DNA of 9,644 nucleotides from CAYVAP01 sp964343195. GTDB lineage: Bacteria > Bacteroidota > Bacteroidia > J057. This document shows positions 1 to 6,700 of this stretch, piece after piece. The first letter of the stretch is position 1; each line of letters starts with the position of its first letter. A program made the position numbers and the translations under genes. Where the stretch lies: the NCBI GenBank assembly GCA_964343195.1, contig CAYFIR010000178.1:1-9644 (forward strand), given 5' to 3'. Below the pieces are notes generated by a model. The model was not told where the DNA came from, did no database searches, and saw only the letters and a list, made by a program, of their open reading frames with translations.

Positions 1-211
1 AACTTTCAGCATAATTCCGGCATTTTTGCCAATCTACGCAGAAAAGCAGGTAAAAACCTCCCTCCAGCCTACCATAAGCCGAGAGGCTATCAACCTGAGC
101 AGGATGAAAACCCCACAGAGGCTGTGACCAGGCCCGGCAGAGATGTTTCATGGAATGGAAGGATGTAGTGTTGATGGTTACATGGTTGAGGGGGGATCTG
201 GGGGAAATACC
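1..211. other. Left-edge intergenic stretch, no gene recognised
   Basis: No convincing coding region is visible. Small dyads occur (AGGT/ACCT around 48-59 and CACAG/CTGTG at 114-126), but none has a U-tract or a known family shape. The first 16 bases, AACTTTCAGCATAATT, nearly repeat a segment at 908-924 that forms part of the promoter of the next plus-strand gene, so a promoter remnant or a repeat is possible. The reading frame that opens at 150 on the plus strand lies mostly antisense to the Cys-rich gene and looks like a shadow. Confidence 0.5.
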
Positions 212-257
212 GAGTCGGATTACGCACAGGCCTGCACACGGCCACGAAATCCGACTC
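212..257. terminator. 10-bp hairpin at the 3' end of the Cys-rich gene
   Basis: GAGTCGGATT (212-221) is perfectly complementary to AATCCGACTC (248-257). A smaller GGCC/GGCC pair (229-232, 240-243) can form inside the 26-nt loop. On the plus strand the stem is followed by a T-rich tract (ATTTTAGTTTTTT). On the minus strand it starts 6 nt after the TAA stop of the Cys-rich gene but is followed only by GGTATTT. It probably acts as a bidirectional terminator, better on the plus strand. The long loop is unusual for a simple intrinsic terminator. Confidence 0.6.
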
Positions 258-263
258 AGCATT

Positions 264-791
264 TTAGTTTTTGGGAAGTCCGGGGGGGCGGGGGCATGGG
301 TCGCAGGGGGTGCTACTGACCACGGCTCCGGTCTCAGGATCCAGGATGACATCGATACACGGCGGACAGCCGCAGGGGTCTGGCGTCAGCTCATTGTAGG
401 CACACCAGTCGGGTGGGAGCTCGCAATCGGGGTCGCCCTGACAGTAGTGGTCGAGGGCGATGTCATAAGCTTCCTCACAGCTCTGATCGCAGGGCGCGCA
501 GGCACAGATAGCTCCTGAGTCGGGATCGGCGTAGGGGTCATAGCCATAGGGGAGGTCGTAGGCGCATTCAGGAATATCCGCAGGATTAGGCCCTACCGTT
601 AGGTAGCGATTGGCTTGCCAGATACCTAGTCGACTACTGCCGTAGAGGTGATATTCACTGGCTTTGAAGAACTCCAGCTCAGGTAAGCACACCAAAGCTT
701 GAACTCCGATGGGGTTCGCGCCATTGCACAGGCCACATGAGCCGCGGATTGTAAAGTTTGTACCGACCCAATCATCGCCTAATGCCAACAT
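264..791 (-). CDS. Cys-rich hypothetical protein (possibly 5'-truncated)
   Basis: I do not recognise a family. From the ATG at 791 the product is 175 aa with 16 cysteines, 12 of them between residues 96 and 166. The C-terminal part is also rich in Asp, Pro and Tyr. Residues 89-105 (DPDSGAICACAPCDQSC) resemble residues 151-166 (DPETGAVVSSTPCDPC), which suggests an internal duplication. CxxC and CxC pairs could bind metal or form disulfides. No signal peptide, membrane segment or sorting tail is visible, which is odd for a disulfide-type protein. The frame is closed by a TAG at 810-812 just upstream, and a TTG at 797 is an alternative start. The N-terminus (LALGDDWVGTNF) reads like mid-protein sequence, so this may be the tail of a decayed larger gene. 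Codon choice over the whole frame looks like real coding sequence. The opposite-strand frame across 150-518 lacks such features. Confidence 0.55.
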   Translation of the reverse strand: MLALGDDWVGTNFTIRGSCGLCNGANPIGVQALVCLPELEFFKASEYHLYGSSRLGIWQANRYLTVGPNPADIPECAYDLPYGYDPYADPDSGAICACAPCDQSCEEAYDIALDHYCQGDPDCELPPDWCAYNELTPDPCGCPPCIDVILDPETGAVVSSTPCDPCPRPPGLPKN

Positions 792-883
792 AGGCAACCG
801 CAGAGCAGCCTAACCTTTGTAGAATCTAACCAGAAAACACAACCGGCCCCAGAGAGGTCGGACAAACGCTGAGCTTCCCCCTA

Positions 884-914
884 TTGCCATTCCCGTAAAT
901 TTCCCCGAACTTTG
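884..914 (+). promoter_or_regulatory. Bacteroidota-type promoter for the 940 gene
   Basis: TTG at 884-886 and GAACTTTG at 907-914 are separated by 20 nt. This matches the Bacteroidota sigma-factor pattern (TTG at -33, TAnnTTTG at -7) with one mismatch in the -7 box. Transcription would begin around 920, leaving a leader of about 20 nt. An AAAGGA at 931-936 just before the ATG at 940 could serve as a weak ribosome-binding site. Pattern match only. Confidence 0.5.
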
Positions 915-939
915 CAGCATAATTTTCGAAAAAGGAACC

Positions 940-1413
940 ATGCAGTTATACACCTGGTTTTTTTCATTGGCTCAACCTGTAGGAGAAGCTCAGAAGGCTT
1001 TGCTCCAGGCTGACCTGGATGGTTTTGCCGCTCAGTGGGAGTCTCACGGCACCCCTGTTGAGGGATTGATTACCCTTCGCTATAACCGATTTGTGGTTAT
1101 ACAGGCTAGTCAGGATGATACTCGTCCATCGGGCTGTTCTATCGATAGCCTCAAGCGTGGGGTCGAAGCCATTCTGAATGGCCATCAGTTACAGTGGCTT
1201 GATCCGGCCTGGGTATTTTATCGTGAAGGGACTGACCAAATCCAGGCAGTGAAGTTCAATCAGATTCCAGCCTTGCTGGAGGAAGGCAAAATTGGCGCGG
1301 AGACCATCGTTTTTGACAATACGCTGAACCAAAGTGATGACCTAACCCGCTGGGAGGTTCCCTTGCAGGACACCTGGCTGCGTCGTTACCTGACAAGCAA
1401 GAAACAGGCCTGA
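940..1413 (+). CDS. Conserved Bacteroidota protein of unknown function (often labelled 'ABC transporter ATPase')
   Basis: The 157-aa product matches, from memory, a conserved Bacteroidota family that databases often call 'ABC transporter ATPase'. Family-like blocks are AQWESHG (31-37), YNRFVVI (48-54), SGCSID (64-69), a central V-Y-G stretch around 92-97, IVFDNT (123-128) and WEVPLQDTW (138-146). No Walker A, Walker B or ABC signature motif is present, so an ATPase role is not supported. There is no signal peptide or membrane segment, so the protein is probably cytoplasmic. The one Cys in SGCSID is the most obvious candidate functional residue. The ATG at 940 follows an AAAGGA and sits 26 nt after a good promoter. 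The gene ends in two hairpins and appears to be a single-gene unit. Function unknown. Confidence 0.88.
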   Translation: MQLYTWFFSLAQPVGEAQKALLQADLDGFAAQWESHGTPVEGLITLRYNRFVVIQASQDDTRPSGCSIDSLKRGVEAILNGHQLQWLDPAWVFYREGTDQIQAVKFNQIPALLEEGKIGAETIVFDNTLNQSDDLTRWEVPLQDTWLRRYLTSKKQA

Positions 1414-1429
1414 GCAACCGGCTGCTCAG
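1410..1429 (+). other. 7-bp hairpin spanning the stop codon
   Basis: CTGAGCA (1410-1416) pairs with TGCTCAG (1423-1429) around a 6-nt loop. The left arm contains the TGA stop of the upstream gene. No U-tract follows, so it is not a terminator by itself. It may stabilise the 3' end or work together with the terminator 14 nt downstream. Confidence 0.4.
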
Positions 1430-1443
1430 TGCAGATATCATTG

Positions 1444-1479
1444 CCGGAGGTTTGATGTAGTCAGGCCTCCGGTTTTTTT
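1444..1479 (+). terminator. Intrinsic terminator of the 940 gene
   Basis: CCGGAGG (1444-1450) pairs with CCTCCGG (1466-1472) around a 15-nt loop and is followed at once by seven T residues (1473-1479). This is a standard rho-independent shape and separates the 940 gene from lysA. Confidence 0.8.
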
Positions 1480-1489
1480 GTATAGGTTA

Positions 1490-1607
1490 GATCGCCGCGC
1501 TGTCAGAATTACGAGAAGCAAGAAGCCAGACCGCTTTGCTGCCAGAAGCGAGGCGAGAAAATGGATTCTTCTCTGACCTCTGACCTCTGACAGCCCGAAG
1601 GCCGATC
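1490..1607. repeat. Repeat-like intergenic element with imperfect inverted ends
   Basis: GATCGCC...GCTGTCAG (1490-1506) is complementary to CTGACAGC...GGCCGATC (1587-1607): 8 bp are perfect on the inside and 7 bp with one bulge on the outside. The interior holds an imperfect direct repeat (GCTGTCAGAATTACGAG near 1499 and GCTGCCAGAAGCGAGG near 1539) and three perfect tandem CTCTGAC units at 1571-1591. No open frame in it looks real. It resembles the degenerate CAGAAG/CTCTGAC intergenic repeats I associate with Bacteroidota genomes. No target-site duplication is visible. Confidence 0.45.
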
Positions 1608-1662
1608 TCTCTTCTGACTTCTTAAAATTTTCATTCTTAATAATCTTTTCAATCATTCTTCA

Positions 1663-2922
1663 ATGGACGTTGTAGCTCAACAACCCGGTATAGTGCTCCA
1701 TGACGGGCGCTATCAGATCCAGGGGGTCGATGTGCAGGAAATGTGCGAGACCTTTGGGACCCCCCTCTACGTGTACGATGCGGAGACCATCAAGCACAAA
1801 TACGAAACGATGACCCAGGCTTTCCACGGTCTGAATTGCAAGATCAAATACCCTGTAAAAGCCCTGGCCAATCTCAGCGTCCTGAAGTATTTCAAACACC
1901 TCGGTTCTGGACTCGACACGGTTTCTTTGCCGGAGGTCCACCTGGGACTGAAAGCAGGGTTTAAGCCAGAGGAGATTATCTTCACTCCCAACTGTGTGTC
2001 TTTCGAAGAGATCAAGGCAGCCGTGAAACTCGGTGTGGTGATCAACATCGACAACATCTCCATCCTGGAGCAGTTTGGGCATGAGTATGGCGGCAGCGTC
2101 CCCTGCTGCATCCGCTTCAATCCGCATATCTTCGCCGGAGGCAATAGCAAGATCTCCGTCGGTCACATCGACTCCAAATTTGGGATCTCGGTCTATCAGC
2201 GCCGCCACGTGCAGCGCATCATCCAGGCAAACCAGATCAATGTGGTCGGCCTGCATGTCCACACTGGCTCCGACATCCTGGACGCCAATAGCTATCTGCA
2301 AAGCGCCAACATCATGTTTGAATTGGCCCACGAATTTGAAGGGCTGGAGTTCATCGACTTTGGTTCTGGATTCAAGGTTCCCTATAAGTCGAGCGACATA
2401 GTCACCAATGTGCAGGATGTTGGGGACAAGCTACGTGAAGCCTATGCCGATTTCACCCGAGAGTATGGCAAGGAGGTCGAAATCTGGTTCGAGCCCGGCA
2501 AGTACATGGTCAGCGAGTCTGGCTTCTTTTTCATGCGTGCCAATGTGATCAAGCCTACCCCAGCGACTGTTTTTGTAGGCGTGGATTCCGGGCTGAATCA
2601 CTTTATTCGCCCCATGATGTATGGGTCCTACCACCAGATTTTTAACACCTCCAACCCCGGTGGTACAATGCGGATTTACTCCATCGTGGGCAATATCTGT
2701 GAGACCGATACCTTCGCCTCTGACCGCAAGCTCAATGAGGTCCGCGAGGGCGATATTCTCTGCCTCCGTAACGCAGGAGCCTATGGCTTCTCCATGGCCT
2801 CCAATTACAACAGCCGATTCCGCCCAGCGGAGGTGCTGGTTCACAATGGCAAGGCCCACCTGATCCGCGAGCGTGAGACGATGGAAGATCTGACCAAAGG
2901 TCAGCATGAGGTGGAGTTTTAG
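1663..2922 (+). CDS. lysA: Diaminopimelate decarboxylase
   Basis: This PLP-dependent, fold-III (alanine-racemase-like) decarboxylase converts meso-diaminopimelate to L-lysine and CO2 in the cytoplasm, the last step of the DAP pathway. The 419-aa length is normal for the family. K66 in YPVKALAN is the expected PLP lysine. Other family blocks are RFNP (151-154), SKFGI (171-175), GLHVHTGSD (196-204), the glycine-rich IDFGSGF (231-237), FEPGKYMV (276-283), GNICETD (343-349, with the conserved Cys346) and GAYGFSMASNYN (372-383, with Tyr374). Related decarboxylases such as carboxynorspermidine decarboxylase are less likely given the intact C-E and GAYGFSM blocks. The ATG at 1663 is preceded by an AT-rich leader without a Shine-Dalgarno sequence. 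No clear -7 box is seen. There are no lysine-pathway neighbours in the window, so it appears monocistronic. Confidence 0.95.
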   Translation: MDVVAQQPGIVLHDGRYQIQGVDVQEMCETFGTPLYVYDAETIKHKYETMTQAFHGLNCKIKYPVKALANLSVLKYFKHLGSGLDTVSLPEVHLGLKAGFKPEEIIFTPNCVSFEEIKAAVKLGVVINIDNISILEQFGHEYGGSVPCCIRFNPHIFAGGNSKISVGHIDSKFGISVYQRRHVQRIIQANQINVVGLHVHTGSDILDANSYLQSANIMFELAHEFEGLEFIDFGSGFKVPYKSSDIVTNVQDVGDKLREAYADFTREYGKEVEIWFEPGKYMVSESGFFFMRANVIKPTPATVFVGVDSGLNHFIRPMMYGSYHQIFNTSNPGGTMRIYSIVGNICETDTFASDRKLNEVREGDILCLRNAGAYGFSMASNYNSRFRPAEVLVHNGKAHLIRERETMEDLTKGQHEVEF

Positions 2923-2978
2923 GGAGATTTTGAGACGAGGAGATAAAGGCTGAGGCAAAAGACCTGGCCAAACTATGG

Positions 2979-3010
2979 AAAGCCCCTCCAAACTGGAGCG
3001 GGCTTTTCTT
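2979..3010. terminator. Terminator between lysA and the aspartic protease gene
   Basis: AAAGCCC-CTCCA (2979-2990) pairs with TGGAG-GGGCTTT (2994-3006) around an AAC loop, with a single bulged C at 2999. On the plus strand it runs into TTTTCTTT, so it should terminate lysA. It also lies just past the stop of the convergent minus-strand gene, so it probably serves both, although the minus-side T-tract is poor. Confidence 0.75.
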
Positions 3011-3012
3011 TA

Positions 3013-3537
3013 TCAATTCCTCCGCGTAATCATCGGAGCGCGATCCTCTGACTCCGCAGCAGGATTGGCGATCCAGATGGTTTTGGTGCTGTAGTCGATC
3101 ACAAAGCCATAGAAGTGCATCAGGTCGGAGCCAATTATCCCATTGATTTCGACATCGGTCCGGCGCTCTATGATGCGGGCCAGTTCTGTCAAATCAGTGG
3201 CTGCCCACTGAAATGGCAGGGTGAGGTCCTGGATTCCCAGATCGGTTTGCAAGGCAATTTCTACTGGTTTGGAACCTCCTGTAAGGCCATACAGGCCCGT
3301 ATGACGGGATGAAGGCGTAGTTCGGAATTCCAGTTCTCTGCGATTCCGAATATTCAGAATGGAAACAGAAGCTCCCGTATCGATCAGGAAATGGGCAGGA
3401 TTGCCGTTCAGGGTCGCTGAAATGATGGGTTTGCCTTCAAAATGCACTACCCTCACGGGCAGATACCGGTCACTCGGAGCTATTCCCTCTTCCAATCGGA
3501 CCAGCAACATCAGGTAAGTAAAGATCATCGGCAACAT
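3013..3537 (-). CDS. Retropepsin-like aspartic protease, probably exported
   Basis: The 174-aa product (ATG at 3537) has one retropepsin-type domain. FLIDTGAS (50-57) holds the catalytic Asp53 in the DTG(A/S) motif, and IIGSDLM (134-140) matches the second conserved I-x-G-x-D-hydrophobic block of clan AA proteases. With one DTG only, it would need to dimerise to form the active site, as in retroviral proteases. A short hydrophobic N-terminus (LPMIFTYLMLLV) looks like a signal peptide or anchor, with export or periplasmic location inferred. The frame extends upstream to a TTG at 3615, but that adds a polar segment ahead of the hydrophobic one. The ATG codons at 3537 or 3528 are better starts. 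No Shine-Dalgarno is visible. It lies downstream of the M36 gene on the same strand, with terminator-like hairpins between them, so co-transcription is unlikely. Substrate unknown. Confidence 0.85.
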   Translation of the reverse strand: MLPMIFTYLMLLVRLEEGIAPSDRYLPVRVVHFEGKPIISATLNGNPAHFLIDTGASVSILNIRNRRELEFRTTPSSRHTGLYGLTGGSKPVEIALQTDLGIQDLTLPFQWAATDLTELARIIERRTDVEINGIIGSDLMHFYGFVIDYSTKTIWIANPAAESEDRAPMITRRN

Positions 3538-3650
3538 AGGCGGTGGGTTTAGAGTGAAAACAAGGGTAGAGGTAGCCAGCCCTTTTGCCGAATAGTTTCG
3601 TGATCCTGAATGCAATATAATATGACTTTGTCAAAAATTTAAGCCAATTA

Positions 3651-3677
3651 GTGTAAATAATACATATTTTATTACAC
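3651..3677. promoter_or_regulatory. AT-rich dyad upstream of the aspartic protease gene
   Basis: GTGTAA (3651-3656) and TTACAC (3672-3677) are inverted around an AT-rich centre. The site lies 114-140 bp upstream of the preferred start of the minus-strand aspartic protease. Further toward the gene, a weak -7-like TATATTGC reads on the minus strand at 3619-3612. It could be an operator or simply AT-rich promoter DNA. Confidence 0.2.
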
Positions 3678-3697
3678 AATAATCAAAATCCCCCAAT

Positions 3698-3714
3698 GGG
3701 CTTATCAGAAGCCC
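3698..3714 (-). other. Second small hairpin behind the M36 terminator
   Basis: GGGCTT (3698-3703) pairs with AAGCCC (3709-3714) around a 5-nt loop. On the minus strand it follows the main M36 terminator, making a tandem pair of hairpins. It has no immediate U-tract and may be a backup terminator or a stabiliser. Confidence 0.35.
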
Positions 3715-3719
3715 CTTAC

Positions 3720-3754
3720 AACAAAATGGCTGTCCCGGATTTCCGAAACAGCCA
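3720..3754 (-). terminator. Terminator of the M36 protease gene
   Basis: TGGCTGT (3727-3733) pairs with ACAGCCA (3748-3754), and CGG/CCG can pair inside. Read on the minus strand the stem is followed by TTTTGTTG, a usable U-tract. It lies 32 nt beyond the stop codon of the M36 gene. Confidence 0.7.
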
Positions 3755-3785
3755 CTCCTATATGGGTCTTGATTGAGAGCTAAGG

Positions 3786-6700
3786 TTACTCCACCCTGAT
3801 TTTCTCAACCCTTAACCGATCTCCCTGTCTAATAGAAAGTAGATAAATACCGGCAGGGATTGCTGATACATCAATCTGCCAGACCTGCTCCATGGCACTG
3901 CCAGCTGTTTCACTCCATAGTTCCTGACCAAGCAGGTTGCCGAGAGACAGGCTCACTGGCTGAGGCTTTGGCTGCAATAGACTGACATACAGGATGGTTC
4001 GGGCCGGATTTGGATAAATTTTCACTTCCGTGTCTGGCAATAGCGCTTCCTCCACATTGACCAGGATAGCAGGATCAGGGGAAATATAGGTCTCTTTCAC
4101 CTGAGAATTGCAGGTTATGATACCGCTGCTATCTCGCAGACAGGCTGTGGCCCCGAAGTGTTCGGCATCGAGGAACCCGATGTCATCCACATCCCATCCT
4201 TCTTCGGAGGTATTGTTATCCGACACAAAGCGGAAGCGAACCCTGATCAATGCTCCATCCAGGGCGCTCAGGTCTGCCCATGACTCGATGTATCCGCCAC
4301 TGTTCCCCCCAAAGGCTGCATGGGTGCCATATGGGTTATTGAACGCTACCCCGGTGTTATAGCCATTAATGACAAAGTAAGGCCCCATGTCTTCCCAATC
4401 GGAGCTACCGCTGCGCTGGAATTCTACCCAGCCTCCGTCCCAGGCAGCCTCGGTGTTGTAGCTATGCCAGAAAGCAAAAACGGTTTTGTCATTCACCCGA
4501 TAGCTTCCAGGTATCTCCAGAATCTGATCATTATTGGCCCCGACGTTGGGCACAAAGAAGGCGAAGTCTCCACTTCGGGGGTTTCGGGTTTCCAGGCTCC
4601 AGGCATCGGTTCCTGCTTCACTGATGATCTGATAATCGGCGACATCATCTTCGAGGCTATCATACTGGGTATAAATGCTTCGCGGGGCATCCTCGCGCAC
4701 CTGCGCGAAGTACACACAGGTGTCTCGAAATACATCTGGCAGGGTATCCAGATCAAAAAAGATGTCGTTTCCAGATTGTGTAGCGGCACATTCGCCCAGG
4801 TTAGCCAGATAGTCAAGCGAGAGAGGTAATTGCCCCTGCACAGTGAGTCCCCCGATCTCTTTGCCTGTGCGATTTGACCAGAGCACCCTGTAAGAAAGCG
4901 TATCCAGTGGATCTACCAGTATGGCATCGGTTTGATTGTCAACATATAAAACGTCCTGACAAAGGGGTGGGAGATCAAAAGCCTCTATGCCATCGCCCCT
5001 ATTATCCACACTTCCCTGATCTGCACTGTAGCCGAGACCACGCCGCGCAAATGCATTCCAGATCAGGCATTGATTGGCCCCATTGTAGTTCACCTGATCG
5101 GCAAGCAGGATAGCGTCACGCACATCGACAAAACCAGGATTGGATGGCTGGAGTTTCAGACCGTCCACGACCAGTTGCATGGCCATGACATTCCCCGCCT
5201 CAGGGTTTCTGAGGTTAGGATCAAATCCATATTCATCTACCAAATCCCAATACAAATCCCACAGCATGGTCGCCATCACCGACCCAACTCCATGAGGAAC
5301 CGAAAGGGTTTTGATATCATCGTATGTCAATGGGTTGATGCTCATATCGGCGCTGTACCGTGCTGGACGGAGGCCAGTACCATCATTGGGCTGCTGCCTG
5401 AGGAAGGTGGCAATCCCCCTGGGAGTATTGCGCGTATCTCCGGTCCGATGCGTAACCACCAGTCCAAACCAGTCACTCCAGCCCTCTCCGGCCTGTTCCT
5501 CATTGCTAAGGCCTCCTGCCTGACTGGGACCACCCGTCAATCGGTTGGAGATCCCGTGGGTGTATTCATGGGCAATTACTCCATTGTCAAAGTCGCTGTC
5601 TTCGCCACTTATAACCGGAGTCAGCAACATTTCCACGGTCACAGTTTCAGTTTCCAACGCCTGTGCAATCATGTCTCCATCGGCCTTGCCTACCATGAGA
5701 GCAGGGATGACAATGTTTTCTCCACCTGTTCCTCCCATGGGAAATGGGTTGGTGCTTTGGTTGTTCACTACAATCACCGCGATGGCTCCGGCATCCTGAG
5801 CGTTTTGCACTTTGGAGACCAAAGTGCAGGTACCGCGATATACCAGGGCAATTTTCCCGGTGATTGCTGCGGGATCATCGGCGGCACCACAGGCCTCATT
5901 TGATCCGTTGCTATTCATGAGCACTACTTCCCCTGAAAGTGGAGTACTGGGCAATCCAGGTCCGAAACTTGCCCCTGGAGCATCATACCCTCCAGCAATG
6001 CTGCTCGGAGTCAGGATGGTAAGGGCGGGCTCATACACCGGATTCCAGATAAACATCTGCATTCGAGGACTGAACCCGTCGGGAGGAGTGGCAAAATTCG
6101 CATTGTTGAATCCGCTTCCATCGCGGGCATCAGCGACCACAAAGTCTGCCCCTTCTCCTCCACGGCCATAGTTATTCTCCTGAAAATTTCCTGATGCTTC
6201 GTCAAATCCGATATGGTACCAGATGTCATGCATGACATTGTTCCAGTAAAACAGGTTTACTACTGCAGCGGGGCCATTGGCACTGGGAGAGGCCTGGGGA
6301 TCAAATGGGAAGTCAAATGTCAGGGTATTCCCCCCGTCTGGACTGAATCCGGTTTGGTCATTGGTTCCGGCTGTATCCTCGAGTGCATACACGTTGTTAC
6401 CTCGCGTGATGGTGTATTCTGCACCGGCGGCACCATCTATATCATGCCACCCAAAAGGAGAGGCCAGCGAATCAGCCGGTTCCGATACCAGTTGGAAGGC
6501 TCCATGAGCGGGACTTTCGACAGGCCGGGGCAAAATCCGGTAGCTACTGCCATCTGCGGTACTGCGGATGCTTCCTGGGGTAGCCGTCCGCTCAGGATGA
6601 TGCGCTTCCGAATGGGTATGCACTTCATTGGTCTGAAATGGCTGCGCTTCCTCCCAGTTACAGGAGACCACCCAGTCATGGCGATCAAGCACTTCACCAC

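Noticed and set aside
150..518. 122-aa plus-strand open frame near the left edge
   Set aside because: It overlaps the Cys-rich gene on the other strand and crosses the 212-257 hairpin. The Cys-rich frame has better protein-like structure and an internal duplication.
1438..1656. 72-aa minus-strand open frame upstream of lysA
   Set aside because: It lies in the repeat-like intergenic element, crosses the terminator at 1444-1479, and translates tandem CTCTGAC units.
1414..1662. Lysine riboswitch ahead of lysA
   Set aside because: No L-box core or extended multi-stem fold is recognisable. The interval is filled by the upstream terminator and repeat-like sequence.
1660..2331. 223-aa minus-strand open frame
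   Set aside because: It is fully antisense to lysA, whose catalytic motifs are intact.
3538..3615. N-terminal extension of the aspartic protease from a TTG codon
   Set aside because: The TTG start would place 26 mostly polar residues before the hydrophobic segment. The ATG at 3537 gives a normal signal-like N-terminus.
5070..5903. 277-aa plus-strand open frame
   Set aside because: It is antisense to the catalytic core and PA domain of the M36 protease and has no protein-like features of its own.
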